Shown: positions 45,348 through 55,485, counted from the first letter of the stretch. The stretch: 64,000 bases of DNA from Roseburia inulinivorans DSM 16841 (GCF_000174195.1 NZ_ACFY01000058.1:1-64000); one strand, 5' to 3'. Translations and numbers: made by a program. The notes: generated by a model not told the origin, from the letters alone.

Positions 45348-45864
45348 GAAGTATCTGACAGAAGAACAGATCACAGAGCGCGTAAAAGCAATGGGAGAAC
45401 AGATCAGCAGAGATTATGGCGGTGAGACCGTATATCTGATCTGCATTTTAAAGGGATCGATTTTCTTTACCTGTGAACTTGCTAAGCGGATCACCTCTCC
45501 GGTAGAGATCGATTTTATGTCTGTTTCCAGTTATGGTGCCGGCACAAGTTCCAGCGGTGTTGTCAAGATCGGAAAAGATCTTGATACTACAATTGAGGGA
45601 AAGAATGTCCTTGTGGTCGAGGACATCATTGATTCCGGAAGAACACTGAGTTATCTGCTTCAGAACCTGAAAACAAGAAATCCAAAGAGCCTGAAGTTAT
45701 GCACACTGTTAGATAAACCGGACCGGCGCGTGTGTGATGTGAAGGTGGATTATGTCGGTTTTGAGATCCCGGATGAGTTTGTAGTAGGTTTTGGATTAGA
45801 CCTTGACCAGCAGTACAGAAATTTGCCATACATTGGATGTGTGGAACTTGAGGACGAAGAATAA
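45328..45864 (+). CDS. hpt: Hypoxanthine phosphoribosyltransferase
   Basis: Purine salvage: hypoxanthine or guanine plus PRPP to IMP or GMP. 178 residues. The PRPP loop is LVVEDIIDSGRTLSYLL, and the flexible loop MSVSSYGAGTSS is canonical. I chose ATG 45328, seven or eight bases after GGAGG; an in-frame ATG at 45313 has no such site. It overlaps tilS by 20 bases. Confidence 0.95.
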   Translation: MKVKNIRKYLTEEQITERVKAMGEQISRDYGGETVYLICILKGSIFFTCELAKRITSPVEIDFMSVSSYGAGTSSSGVVKIGKDLDTTIEGKNVLVVEDIIDSGRTLSYLLQNLKTRNPKSLKLCTLLDKPDRRVCDVKVDYVGFEIPDEFVVGFGLDLDQQYRNLPYIGCVELEDEE

Positions 45865-45876
45865 AGGAGAGCAGCT

Positions 45877-47718
45877 TTGAATAGTAGGAATAATAGTTAC
45901 AGAGGCTTTGGGTTTTATCTGGTGCTCATTCTGATCGTAGTTGGTGTCTGGTATTTCCTGGATGGAAATACAACCACAAATTCTTATACAAGAGCAGCTT
46001 TTGAGAAAGACATCCAGTCAGGGGATGTAACAGCCATTGATATTGTGCAGAATCGTGAGATTCCGACCGGAAGTGTGAATCTTACATTCTCGGATTCCAC
46101 ACAGAAGGTGCTGATCGTGTCAGATGTAAATGAGATCGTATCTTATCTGCAGGATCAGGATATCACTTATTATACGATGGAGAATGTTCCGGCGGAGAGC
46201 TGGATCATGACACTGCTTCCATATCTGATCATATTCGGGGCAATGTTTATTTTCTTCATGATCATGACCAATCAGGCAGCGGCAAACGCGGGCGGCGGCA
46301 GCAGCAAGATGATGAATTTTGGTAAGAGCCGTGCAAAGCTGATGCAGCCGGATGCCAAAAAAGTGACATTTGCCAATGTCGCAGGTTTGAAAGAGGAAAA
46401 AGAGGAGTTGGAGGAGATCGTGGATTTCCTTCGTGCGCCGCAGAAATATACCGCACTCGGTGCAAGAATCCCGAAGGGTGTCCTTTTAGTCGGACCTCCT
46501 GGAACCGGTAAAACATTGCTTGCAAAAGCAATTGCAGGGGAAGCGGGCGTACCGTTTTTCAGCATTTCTGGATCTGATTTCGTGGAGATGTTTGTCGGTG
46601 TCGGGGCATCCCGTGTCCGTGACCTTTTTGAGGAAGCAAAGAAAAATGCACCATGTATCGTCTTTATCGATGAGATCGATGCGGTGGCAAGACGCCGCGG
46701 AACCGGTATGGGCGGTGGACATGATGAGCGTGAGCAGACATTAAACCAGATGCTTGTTGAGATGGACGGTTTTGGCGTCAATGAGGGCATTATTGTCATG
46801 GCGGCAACGAACCGTGTGGATATTTTAGACCCGGCTATCATGCGTCCGGGACGTTTTGACCGCAAAGTGTATGTCGGTCGTCCGGATATCGGCGGCAGGG
46901 AGGAGATCCTTGCCGTGCATGCTAAGAATAAACCGCTTGGTGATGATGTGGACTTAAAACAGATTGCACAGACAACCGCCGGATTTACCGGAGCTGATCT
47001 GGAAAATCTTCTGAATGAGGCGGCGATCATCGCTGCAAAAGAAAACCGTGCATACATCACACAGAATGATATTAAGAAATCCTTTGTAAAAGTCGGGATC
47101 GGAGCAGAGAAGAAGAGCCGTATCATTTCCGACAAGGAAAAGCGGATCACTGCATTCCATGAAGCCGGCCATGCGATCTTATTCCATGTACTGCCGGATG
47201 TAGGACCTGTGTATTCTGTATCCATTATCCCTACCGGAGCAGGTGCAGCAGGATATACCATGCCGCTCCCGGAAAAGGATGAGATGTTTAACACCAAGGG
47301 CAAGATGTTACAGGATATCACCGTTTCACTCGGAGGACGCGTGGCGGAGGAACTTGTCTTTGACGATATCACAACCGGTGCTTCCCAGGATATCAAACAG
47401 GCAACCAAGATGGCAAAAGCGATGGTGACACGCTATGGTATGTCGGAGAATGTCGGACTGATCTGCTATGATAATGATGACGACGAAGTGTTCATCGGAA
47501 GAGATCTGGCACACACCAGAGGCTATGGGGAAGGTGTGGCAACTGCGATCGACCAGGAAGTAAAACGTATCATTGATGAGTGTTATGCCAAGGCAAGACA
47601 GATCATTACAGAAAACCGCAGTGTTTTAGATGCCTGTGCCAAACTTCTGCTGGAAAAAGAAAAAATCAGCCAGAAAGAGTTTGAAGCGCTCTTTGAAATG
47701 GATCATTTTGTTTTATAA
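45877..47718 (+). CDS. ftsH: ATP-dependent zinc metalloprotease FtsH
   Basis: Membrane AAA+ protease for quality control. 613 residues. TM1 is ~10-28, a small outer domain follows, and TM2 is ~108-132. The AAA domain has Walker [14 protein letters not shown] near 205, Walker [10 protein letters not shown] and the [11 protein letters not shown]. The zinc site HEAGH is near 427. TTG start, with AAAGGAG about eight bases before. Last gene of the operon; a terminator follows. Confidence 0.96.
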   Translation: MNSRNNSYRGFGFYLVLILIVVGVWYFLDGNTTTNSYTRAAFEKDIQSGDVTAIDIVQNREIPTGSVNLTFSDSTQKVLIVSDVNEIVSYLQDQDITYYTMENVPAESWIMTLLPYLIIFGAMFIFFMIMTNQAAANAGGGSSKMMNFGKSRAKLMQPDAKKVTFANVAGLKEEKEELEEIVDFLRAPQKYTALGARIPKGVLLVGPPGTGKTLLAKAIAGEAGVPFFSISGSDFVEMFVGVGASRVRDLFEEAKKNAPCIVFIDEIDAVARRRGTGMGGGHDEREQTLNQMLVEMDGFGVNEGIIVMAATNRVDILDPAIMRPGRFDRKVYVGRPDIGGREEILAVHAKNKPLGDDVDLKQIAQTTAGFTGADLENLLNEAAIIAAKENRAYITQNDIKKSFVKVGIGAEKKSRIISDKEKRITAFHEAGHAILFHVLPDVGPVYSVSIIPTGAGAAGYTMPLPEKDEMFNTKGKMLQDITVSLGGRVAEELVFDDITTGASQDIKQATKMAKAMVTRYGMSENVGLICYDNDDDEVFIGRDLAHTRGYGEGVATAIDQEVKRIIDECYAKARQIITENRSVLDACAKLLLEKEKISQKEFEALFEMDHFVL

Positions 47719-47776
47719 AAGCATTTGCAAGAAATTTTGTTGATACAAGGATTTAACAGTAAATGATGGAAAAACA

Positions 47777-47816
47777 AAACCCTGCACGAAAAGAAACTAT
47801 CTTTTGTGCAGGATTT
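47777..47816 (+). terminator. Terminator after ftsH
   Basis: CCTGCAC and AAAAG pair with CTTTT and GTGCAGG, then ATTTTC. Confidence 0.8.
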
Positions 47817-47931
47817 TCTTTATTTTACAAGCTGCGAAAAAATACTAATGTAAAATTGCACAAAAACAGCATGCGATTTTTGTGAACTTTGTGCACACTT
47901 ATCCGCACAATCATGATACTATAATAACCGT

Positions 47932-48027
47932 AAAAACCCCCCAATACATTATATATAGTTTTTGCTATACCCCATAGTAAAAATACCTTCTCCTAAGAGG
48001 ACAGCTGATCGACAGGCTGTCCTTTTT
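47932..48027 (+). ncRNA. Candidate small RNA in the ftsH-fliB gap
   Basis: A perfect TATAAT at 47920-47925 (weak -35) precedes a gene-free stretch ending in a strong terminator AGGACAGC/GCTGTCCT plus T-run. Two more stems, TATAG/CTATA and ATAGTAAAAA/TTTTTACTAT, could form, the second replacing or clamping the terminator. It matches no RNA family I know. It could instead be an attenuator for fliB, about 150 bases downstream. Confidence 0.4.
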
Positions 48028-48173
48028 ACTATGCAAAAATGGAAGTTAATGAAATATTAAGACACTTTAAATGTGTAAAGTGGTATATTGAATGTATGCA
48101 GAAATTTTAAGGAAAAGAATGTAAGAGTGGATCGTATTGGATCGGTAATACAATGATTTAGGAGTTACATATT

Positions 48174-49349
48174 ATGAAAAGAATCCGCCCGGATTATTAC
48201 GATAAATTTGCATGCATCGCAGATCAGTGTTCCATCACCTGCTGTCAGGAGTGGAAGATCGGCGTAGACGCAGATACAAACCGGAAATGGAAGAAGATTT
48301 TTCCGCCGGAGGATGTCCTGCCACAGAAAAAGAATCTGAGTGCCTATACAACGAAAAAAGACGGCGGACGGGTGATAGAACTGACCGGAGAACACAAATG
48401 TCCTTTTTTGAACGAAAACAAGTTATGTAAACTTGTGACCACATATGGAGACAACGTGTTATCGCAAACCTGTGCAGTATTTCCGCGGGAAGTACACCGC
48501 TTCGAGACACATGAGGAAGAGACATTAATGTCATGCTGTCCGGCAGTCATTGACCTGTTGCGGGAAGAGGAACCGCAGAGGATTTATGCCGGGGAAAACG
48601 CACGTTTTTATATCCGGGAAAAGCTGACAGAGTTATTTCTGGATGAGGACTATCGTGTGGAGGAATCCCTGCTCTGTGGATTTTATATCATAAGGGAACT
48701 TTTCGATAAGTGTGGGCAGGATGAAAAATTATCAGAGCTTGCCGAAGATTACTTTTCCGCAGAAAATCAGCAGCAGCTTCGGAGGGCAATTGCGGAGATA
48801 GAGCGTGATCCATTTGCAACGATCGAGGAACGGAATGAGCTGTTACAGGATCTTGCCGTCAATTACCGGAAAGAGGGATTATACCGGAATTATCTGAACC
48901 CGGTCATTGAGAAAGCGGAAGAACTTTCGGGTTTGTTTGAAAATATAGGAAATCCGGCAGATGCGGCAGAACAGAATGCAGACCTGAAAACTGAAATGGC
49001 AGACAGGATGCACGTATTTGAAAGTGAATTTCAGGCATACAACCCACTGATGCGGAAATTCCTCATCAATGAGTTTAACGCAGACCTCTTGATGCCGGAT
49101 GGAGATCTGGAGAGTCTGCTGGTGCAATATCAGTGGATCGCCATGGAGTACGGTGTGATCAGACACAGCATTTTTCTGCGCTGGCTGTTGGATGGACAAA
49201 AAGAGATTGCATATGAGACGGTCAGAGATTATATTGTTATTATCTGCCGTATGACAGGTTATGATGAGGAAGATATCTACGAATATCTGGAGAACAGTTT
49301 TGAGGAGTTAGTCTGGGATTGGGGATATCTTGCATTGGTTGTTGGATAA
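48174..49349 (+). CDS. fliB: Flagellin lysine-N-methylase FliB
   Basis: Methylates lysines of flagellin, using SAM. 391 residues. The N-terminal Cys-rich signature is clear: YYDKFACIADQCSITCCQEWKI, then CPFLNENKLCKL and LSQTCAVFPRE, compatible with an Fe-S cluster as found for FliB. The rest is helical and poorly conserved. It is not linked to the flagellin gene (24 kb away) but fits it functionally. Confidence 0.85.
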   Translation: MKRIRPDYYDKFACIADQCSITCCQEWKIGVDADTNRKWKKIFPPEDVLPQKKNLSAYTTKKDGGRVIELTGEHKCPFLNENKLCKLVTTYGDNVLSQTCAVFPREVHRFETHEEETLMSCCPAVIDLLREEEPQRIYAGENARFYIREKLTELFLDEDYRVEESLLCGFYIIRELFDKCGQDEKLSELAEDYFSAENQQQLRRAIAEIERDPFATIEERNELLQDLAVNYRKEGLYRNYLNPVIEKAEELSGLFENIGNPADAAEQNADLKTEMADRMHVFESEFQAYNPLMRKFLINEFNADLLMPDGDLESLLVQYQWIAMEYGVIRHSIFLRWLLDGQKEIAYETVRDYIVIICRMTGYDEEDIYEYLENSFEELVWDWGYLALVVG

Positions 49350-49363
49350 AAATTCAGACAATC

Positions 49364-49406
49364 GCGAAACTTTTCGTAATATTCATAACGTAAAATTGAG
49401 TTTCGC
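49364..49406 (+). repeat. AACT/AGTT-family hairpin before the RsmH paralogue
   Basis: GCGAAACT and AGTTTCGC enclose CATAACGT on a 43-base element. It ends about 23 bases before the downstream ribosome binding site. Confidence 0.68.
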
Positions 49407-49438
49407 AAATGTTGCATAAATGATAACAGGAGCAAGCT

Positions 49439-50506
49439 ATGAGTCAGGAAAACCAGAATATACAGGAAGAACCGCACAAGAGACGTGTGCGGTACAAGGG
49501 AAAGTATCCGAGAAATTATAAGGAAAAATACAAGGAACTGAATCCGGAGAAGTATCAGGATACGATCGAGAAAGTGATCCGGAAAGGCAGCACACCGGCG
49601 GGAATGCATATATCCATTATGGTGAGGGAGATCATCGATTTTTTGCAGATCAAACCTGGGCAGACCGGGTTTGATGCAACATTAGGTTATAGCGGACACA
49701 CAAAAGCGATGCTGGAATGCTTAAAAGGGCAGGGACATATGTATGCGACAGATGTTGATCCCATTGAGTCTGCAAAGACAAAAAAGCGTCTGGCGGATGC
49801 CGGGTTTGGGGAAGACATTCTGACTATCAGGCTGCAGAATTTCTGCACAATCGATGAGATCGCAAAAGAAGCCGGAGGATTTGATTTTGTGCTGGCTGAT
49901 CTTGGAGTGTCGTCCATGCAGATTGATAACCCGGACCGCGGATTTTCATTTAAAGTGGACGGACCATTGGATCTCAGGCTGAATCCGGAAAAGGGAATCA
50001 GTGCAGCGGAACGTCTGGCACAGATCGACGAGGACGAACTTGCAGGCATGCTCTGGGAAAATTCCGATGAACCATATGCAGAGGAATTGGCACGTGCGAT
50101 TGTGACTGAGCGGAAACATGGAAAGCCGATCGACACAACAACGAGGCTTCGTGAGGTGATCGAGGAGACCTTAAGTTTTCTTCCGGAGAAGGAGAAAAAG
50201 GATACGGTTAAGAAAACCTGTCAGAGAACATTTCAGGCGCTCCGCATTGACGTGAACAACGAGTTTGAAGTGTTATACGAATTTATGGAAAAATTGCCGG
50301 GTGCCTTGAAACCGGGTGGAAGAGCAGCAATCTTAACATTTCACTCCGGGGAAGATAAACTTGTAAAAAAAGCGTTAAAACAGGGATACAAAGAAGGTGT
50401 TTATTCTGAAATCGCAAATGATGTTGTGAGACCATCCGCAGAGGAATGTGCACAGAACGGAAGAGCGAGATCTACGAAGATGCGCTGGGCAGTCCGGGCA
50501 GAGTAA
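49439..50506 (+). CDS. RsmH-like S-adenosylmethionine-dependent methyltransferase
   Basis: 355 residues, homologous to 16S rRNA m4C1402 methyltransferase. GFDATLGYSGHTKAML is the SAM site, DFVLADLGVSSMQIDNPDRGFSF the RsmH signature, and RTFQALRIDVNNE and LTFHSGEDKLVK follow. It differs from ordinary RsmH in a ~55-residue basic N-terminal extension (KRRVRYKGKYPRNYKEKYKE) and in its location, away from the mraZ-ftsL-pbp cluster. I read it as a second, divergent RsmH-type enzyme. The substrate may or may not be C1402. Confidence 0.82.
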   Translation: MSQENQNIQEEPHKRRVRYKGKYPRNYKEKYKELNPEKYQDTIEKVIRKGSTPAGMHISIMVREIIDFLQIKPGQTGFDATLGYSGHTKAMLECLKGQGHMYATDVDPIESAKTKKRLADAGFGEDILTIRLQNFCTIDEIAKEAGGFDFVLADLGVSSMQIDNPDRGFSFKVDGPLDLRLNPEKGISAAERLAQIDEDELAGMLWENSDEPYAEELARAIVTERKHGKPIDTTTRLREVIEETLSFLPEKEKKDTVKKTCQRTFQALRIDVNNEFEVLYEFMEKLPGALKPGGRAAILTFHSGEDKLVKKALKQGYKEGVYSEIANDVVRPSAEECAQNGRARSTKMRWAVRAE

Positions 50507-50548
50507 AATCGGGTATCCGGGCAGGAGAAGGAATCAAGGAAGCTTATT

Positions 50549-50579
50549 GTTACTGGAACGGGGTATGAGAAACAGTAAC
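50549..50579 (+). repeat. Solo hairpin of the GTTACTG family
   Basis: GTTACTG and CAGTAAC around GAACGGGGTATGAGAAA. It matches the right end of the element at 27172 and sits just before the VOC gene's ribosome binding site. Confidence 0.6.
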
Positions 50580-50599
50580 GCCGGAAGGGGGAAAAGGAC

Positions 50600-50983
50600 A
50601 TGAGAATATCACATATTGCAATGTATGTACGAGATCTGGAAGTGGTAAAGGAGTTTTACATCCGCTTTTTTGGGGCAAAAGCGGGAGAGTTATATCATAA
50701 TCCAAAAACAGGACTGAAAAGCTATTTTCTGTCGTTTGATGAGGGAACAAGGCTGGAACTGATGAATCTGCCGGAAATGCAGGATCAGAAGAAAGTGTTG
50801 GTGCGGATGGGCTATATCCATATCGCAATTTCAGTGGGAAGCAGAGAGAAAGTGGATGCCATCACCGAAAAACTGTATGAGGCAGGTTACGAAGTTTTAA
50901 GTGGTCCGCGTATTACCGGGGATGGCTATTACGAGAGCACTGTGTTAGGACCGGAAGATAACCAGATCGAGATTACGGAGTAA
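50600..50983 (+). CDS. VOC-family (glyoxalase/bleomycin-resistance fold) protein
   Basis: 127 residues. Two beta-alpha-beta-beta-beta modules: ISHIAMYVRDLEVVKEFYIRFFG, and YIHIAISVGSREKVDAITEKLYEAG. Likely metal ligands are the His in each first strand and the Glu near the end (DNQIEITE). The substrate cannot be told; lactoylglutathione lyase or another small-molecule enzyme is possible. GGAAGGGGG precedes the ATG. Confidence 0.85.
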   Translation: MRISHIAMYVRDLEVVKEFYIRFFGAKAGELYHNPKTGLKSYFLSFDEGTRLELMNLPEMQDQKKVLVRMGYIHIAISVGSREKVDAITEKLYEAGYEVLSGPRITGDGYYESTVLGPEDNQIEITE

Positions 50984-50987
50984 AGAC

Positions 50988-51035
50988 AAAATAGACAATT
51001 GCGAAACTTATAGAATCACAATTGTCTATTTTTTT
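50988..51035. terminator. Terminator between the VOC and pullulanase genes
   Basis: AAATAGACAATTG pairs with CAATTGTCTATTT, then T-run. The loop begins GCGAAACTTATAGAA, like the left arm of the AACT family. Confidence 0.85.
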
Positions 51036-52968
51036 ATGATTCCTTTTTTACGAGTACCATGGCAGAAATTGGTTCCACGGAAACAGAACCGGAAACGGTT
51101 GTCAGTGCTTCGGTTCCGGCATGATCAGCGTTGACACATACATCCCATGCACCATCTGGCAGTGTGACAGATGTCTCTGTACTGTTTGGATTGAAGATCA
51201 CAAAAATGCCGTCGGACGTTTCCCCATTCACGCCGCCGTTGATCCGGAATGCAAGCACATTTTCGTCGAGACCGTCCACGGAAGTGATGTTTGCGTTGAC
51301 ATCGTCTGCATTGGTAAGGCGAAGCGCTGCATGGGCTTTGCGGAAGGCGATCAGTCCCTTGTAATAGTTATAAACATTCTGATAAGTCTCATCTTCTAAC
51401 GTATCCCATTTGATACTGTTGACAGAATCCGGGGAATTGTAGCTGTTTTCCAAAAAACCGCCGGAGGCATCGATCTTGGTGCGGAGCATTTCTTCGCCTG
51501 CCTGCAGGAATGGAATGCCCTGTGCAGTCATGTAAATGGCGGCAGAGAGATTGTTCATGCGGATACGGTCCTCTTCTGAGACGCCTGGCGTTGATCTTGT
51601 GATGCGGTCTAACAGTGTCATATTATCGTGGCAGGAGGCGTAGTTAATGCTCTGAGCCGGTGTGGTACACCAGTCACCTGCCTGACCTAAAAAGCAGCCT
51701 TTGACGGTATCGGCAAGATCAGCGGCTCCCGAGACATAACCTTTCCTTGTGGTGTAAAAGACGTGACCTTTCAAAGCGTCGCGGAGCGTATCGCTGAAAA
51801 ATGCAAATCCCGGAACATCGGTGGAATTCGGCTGCGTGGTCATTTTATAGCCGTCTTTGGTCACAGCGGTATCCATGGTCCATCCCTCTCCATAGAAAAT
51901 GACATCCGGGTGGGTTTTGTGAACTTCTGTGACGACCTCGTTGATCGTTTCGGTGTCGATCAGTCCGACAAGGTCAAAACGGAAACCGTCGATGTGGTAT
52001 TCATCTGCCCAGTATTTGACAGAGTCTACAATATACTTTCTCACCATGGAGCGCTCGGAGGCAGTGTCATTTCCACAGTCGGAGCCGTTGGAGTATGTTC
52101 CATCCTCGTTTACCCGGGAAAAATAGCCCGGTACGATCTGATTTACACAGAAATCTGACGCATTGTATACATGATTGTAAACCACATCCATGATCACGCT
52201 GATCTGGTTGTCGTGAAGTACTTTTACCATCTGTTTCATCTCGGCAACACGGACAGCACCGTTGTAAGGATCGGTGGAATAGGAGCCTTCCGGGACATTA
52301 TAATTTTCCGGGTCATAGCCCCAGTTGAACTGCGGTTTGTCTGACTGTGTCTCGTCGACAGAGGCGTAATCATAAATCGGGAGCAGGTGCACATGGGTGA
52401 TCCCAAGATCCTTCATGTGGTCTAAGCCGGTTGGAATGCCGGAGGCAGTTGTTGTTCCTGTTTCGGTAAGACCTAAGAATTTTCCGGTGTTCTGAATGCC
52501 GGAACTCTCATCGGAAGAGAGGTCACGCACATGAAGCTCGTAAATGACAGCGTCATTGTAAGTCATGCCGGCATTGGGGTTGGTGTCATTTTCCCAGCCA
52601 TCAGGATCTGTGGATGCAAGATCAAGGATCATAGCACGTTTGCCATTGACACCGGTTGTGCGGGCGTATGGATCACAGGCTTCATTTTCATTGCCGCCCA
52701 CAGATACGAGATAAGTATAGTAAGTGCCGTTTAAATCGCCCTCTTTTTCAGCGATCCACGTTCCGTTTACATCGGCAGTCATCGGGAGCTGTTCCACAAG
52801 ATCGTCTGTGCCCGGAGTGCCGGATCCATAAAGGTTTAAAGTGACAGTGTCCGCGGTAGGAGCCCACACGCGGAAGGTTGTTTTTTCCGGTGTATAAGTG
52901 GCACCTAAGTCACTGCCGGAGTAAGTAAATTCTTTTTCAAATTTTTCTGTAGAATAAATATTTGGCAT
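51034..52968 (-). CDS. pulA: Type I pullulanase
   Basis: Debranching enzyme that cleaves alpha-1,6 links in glycogen, pullulan or branched dextrin. 644 residues, no signal peptide, so cytoplasmic. An N-terminal CBM48-type domain (ATYTPEKTTFRVWAPTADTVTLNLYG) leads to a GH13 barrel with the pullulanase motif FNWGYDPENYNVPEGSY. Nucleophile Asp is in GFRFDLVG near 331, acid Glu in FYGEGW near 357, and third Asp in SCHDNM near 446. Its promoter region faces that of the GH13 gene and holds an inverted repeat. Confidence 0.94.
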   Translation of the reverse strand: MPNIYSTEKFEKEFTYSGSDLGATYTPEKTTFRVWAPTADTVTLNLYGSGTPGTDDLVEQLPMTADVNGTWIAEKEGDLNGTYYTYLVSVGGNENEACDPYARTTGVNGKRAMILDLASTDPDGWENDTNPNAGMTYNDAVIYELHVRDLSSDESSGIQNTGKFLGLTETGTTTASGIPTGLDHMKDLGITHVHLLPIYDYASVDETQSDKPQFNWGYDPENYNVPEGSYSTDPYNGAVRVAEMKQMVKVLHDNQISVIMDVVYNHVYNASDFCVNQIVPGYFSRVNEDGTYSNGSDCGNDTASERSMVRKYIVDSVKYWADEYHIDGFRFDLVGLIDTETINEVVTEVHKTHPDVIFYGEGWTMDTAVTKDGYKMTTQPNSTDVPGFAFFSDTLRDALKGHVFYTTRKGYVSGAADLADTVKGCFLGQAGDWCTTPAQSINYASCHDNMTLLDRITRSTPGVSEEDRIRMNNLSAAIYMTAQGIPFLQAGEEMLRTKIDASGGFLENSYNSPDSVNSIKWDTLEDETYQNVYNYYKGLIAFRKAHAALRLTNADDVNANITSVDGLDENVLAFRINGGVNGETSDGIFVIFNPNSTETSVTLPDGAWDVCVNADHAGTEALTTVSGSVSVEPISAMVLVKKES

Positions 52969-53023
52969 AATAATTGGATACTCATTCCCTTCAAATAAAA
53001 TCGTATAACCTTTGGTTTTTCAT

Positions 53024-53041
53024 TGTCATATGTTCATGACA
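53024..53041. promoter_or_regulatory. Inverted-repeat candidate operator upstream of pulA
   Basis: TGTCAT, six bases, ATGACA, about 60 bases before the pullulanase start in the divergent region. The regulator is unknown. Confidence 0.4.
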
Positions 53042-53205
53042 TAAACTGGTTTTGGTGAAAGTGTAGCATAAAAGAACAGAAAAATAAATATATTTTGGTT
53101 AAAATTTTTAAAAGTACGAAAAAAAAGCGAAAAAAAATGAAAAATCATCGGCATAGATACTTTTGTGCTATAATCATAAGGATTTTTTGAAGGGAGCCAA
53201 ATACC

Positions 53206-55311
53206 ATGGCAAAAGAATATTCTGTATACGAATTAAACCGTATTCAACAATACATTATGCAGATGCGTCCGGTTTTGAAGAAGGAGGCGCTGTTTTCGGA
53301 TGGAACAAAAGATTACCGCAATCCGACGGAACCGGAGGCAGGAGAAAAGGTGACGATCCGTTTCCGCACCGGAAAGAATAACGTGGATATCGTCTGGCTT
53401 TGCACAGATTGTGAACATTATAAAATGAAGAAAACAAAAAGTGATCGTGAATTTGACTATTATGCGGTTGAGATGACAATGGGAGAGGAGCCGTTTTATT
53501 ATTATTTCGAGGTGGCTTCCGGTCTGCTGCATGTCTTTTTTGACCGTTATGGTGTGAGCAAGGAGCGGCGGGATGCTTACCGGTTCTGCATCATTCCGGG
53601 ATTTTCCACACCGGAGTGGTCAAAGGGAGCCGTCATGTACCAGATCCTTGTGGATCGTTTTTACAATGGTGATTCGGCTAATGATGTATTGACGGATGAG
53701 TGCTATTATATCCAGACACCGAGTAAAAAAATGGAGGACTGGAATCAGTGTCCGTCCGATTTTTCTGTTGGAGAGTTTTACGGCGGAGATTTAGAGGGCG
53801 TGAGACAGAAGTTAAATTACTTACAGAATCTTGGCGTGGAAGTCATTTACTTTAACCCGCTTTTTGTGTCACCATCCAATCACAAATATGATATTCAGGA
53901 CTATGACCATATCGATCCACATTATGGAAAAATTGTGGTCGATGAGGGGGAGCTTTTACAATCCGGGACAACGGATAACAGCAAGGCAACACGTTATGTA
54001 AACCGTGTGACAAATTTTAAAAATTTAGAGGCAAGTAATGCTTTTTTTGCGGAGCTGGTCAGAGAGATCCACGCCAGAGGAATGAAAGTTATTTTAGACG
54101 GTGTGTTTAACCACTGCGGTTCGTTCAATAAATGGTTAGACCGGGAAAAAATTTATCACGCAAACGGAGGTTACGAGGACGGTGCATTTTTGTCGAAAGA
54201 GAGCCCTTACCGCAGTTTCTTCGGTTTCCGGGATGAAAACGGCTGGCCGGATAACACCTCTTATGAGGGGTGGTGGGATTATGACACGCTGCCAAAATTA
54301 AATTATGAAGGCTCGGAAGAGTTGTACGATTACATTCTTGGCATCGCAGCAAAATGGGTGTCAGCACCATATTATGTAGATGGCTGGCGTCTGGATGTTG
54401 CGGCGGATTTAGGTCATTCCTCAGAGTTCAATCATAAATTTTGGAGGGATTTTCGAAAAGCAGTTAAGACAGCCAACCCGGAAGCACTTATTCTGGCGGA
54501 GCATTATGGCGACCCAAAAGACTGGCTAGAAAAAGGTGACCAGTGGGATACAGTCATGAATTACGATGCCTTTATGGAACCTTTGACATGGTTTCTGACA
54601 GGAATGGAAAAACACAGTGACGAGTATATCCCGGAGAAAAAGGGAAAGGTGGATGATTTTGAGGGAGCTATGCGCCACTTTATGGCAAGTTTCCAGACAT
54701 CCCAGTTGCAGTGTGCGATGAATGAATTATCCAACCACGATCATTCGAGATTCCTGACAAGAACCAACGGAACAGCAGGACGTGTGGGAACCCATGGGTC
54801 GGAAGCCGCAGATTATGGCGTCAACTTTGGGATTTTCCGGGAAGCAGTTGTTGTTCAGATGACATGGCCGGGCGCACCGACGGTTTATTATGGGGATGAG
54901 GCAGGCGTGTGTGGATTCACCGATCCTGATAACCGCCGAACCTATCCATGGGGAAAAGAAGATGTGGTGCTTGTGGATTTTCACCGGGATATGATCCGCA
55001 TTCATAAGGAAAATGAAGCCTTACGCACCGGTTCCTTAAAGCTTTTGCAAGGAGAAAAGGACATATTGTGTTACGGCAGGTTTAACCGGACACAGCAATT
55101 TGTTGTGATCCTGAATAATAGCGATGAGAAGAAGGAGATCACAAAGGAAGTATGGAGTATCGGTATTCCAAAAAATTGTAAGATGGAGCGTCTGATCATC
55201 ACCACGGAGGCTGGCTATTCGCTCATGCCGAAAGAATACGAAGTGGAAGATGGAAGGATCACCGTCACGCTGCTGCCTCATTCGGCTGCGGTGCTGAAAT
55301 ATAAAGTGTAA
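53206..55311 (+). CDS. Cytoplasmic GH13 alpha-glucan hydrolase (neopullulanase/alpha-glucosidase-like)
   Basis: 701 residues without signal peptide. The N-terminal ~130 residues are a beta-sandwich, CBM34-like (VTIRFRTGKNNVDIVWL). The GH13 barrel starts near 145 (GAVMYQILVDRFYNGD). Conserved regions: GVFNHCG, nucleophile in YVDGWRLDVA near 393, acid Glu in LILAEHYGD near 432, and NHDHSR near 510. The C-terminal beta domain is ~620-701. It is probably a maltodextrin hydrolase acting after import. Exact linkage preference cannot be read. Confidence 0.88.
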   Translation: MAKEYSVYELNRIQQYIMQMRPVLKKEALFSDGTKDYRNPTEPEAGEKVTIRFRTGKNNVDIVWLCTDCEHYKMKKTKSDREFDYYAVEMTMGEEPFYYYFEVASGLLHVFFDRYGVSKERRDAYRFCIIPGFSTPEWSKGAVMYQILVDRFYNGDSANDVLTDECYYIQTPSKKMEDWNQCPSDFSVGEFYGGDLEGVRQKLNYLQNLGVEVIYFNPLFVSPSNHKYDIQDYDHIDPHYGKIVVDEGELLQSGTTDNSKATRYVNRVTNFKNLEASNAFFAELVREIHARGMKVILDGVFNHCGSFNKWLDREKIYHANGGYEDGAFLSKESPYRSFFGFRDENGWPDNTSYEGWWDYDTLPKLNYEGSEELYDYILGIAAKWVSAPYYVDGWRLDVAADLGHSSEFNHKFWRDFRKAVKTANPEALILAEHYGDPKDWLEKGDQWDTVMNYDAFMEPLTWFLTGMEKHSDEYIPEKKGKVDDFEGAMRHFMASFQTSQLQCAMNELSNHDHSRFLTRTNGTAGRVGTHGSEAADYGVNFGIFREAVVVQMTWPGAPTVYYGDEAGVCGFTDPDNRRTYPWGKEDVVLVDFHRDMIRIHKENEALRTGSLKLLQGEKDILCYGRFNRTQQFVVILNNSDEKKEITKEVWSIGIPKNCKMERLIITTEAGYSLMPKEYEVEDGRITVTLLPHSAAVLKYKV

Positions 55312-55392
55312 AAAATATAAAATCTTATCTTGCACAATGAAAAATGATATGTTATAATCAATCCTTGTCAGGACATTTGTGCTGACAAGAAT

Positions 55393-55474
55393 GGGCAGAT
55401 TCCCGAGTGGCCAAAGGGGACAGACTGTAAATCTGCTGCAACTTGCTTCGGTGGTTCGAATCCACCTCTGCCCA
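55393..55474 (+). tRNA. tRNA-Tyr (GTA)
   Basis: Acceptor GGGCAGA/TCTGCCC, anticodon GTA in ACTGTAAATCT, long class II variable arm, T-loop GGTTCGAATCC. CCA end not encoded. Confidence 0.96.
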
Positions 55475-55485
55475 TTATCATATAT

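Noticed and set aside
46272..47408. 378-codon minus-strand open frame inside ftsH
   Set aside because: It is the complement of a strongly conserved ftsH with full AAA and HEAGH motifs. No independent signal.
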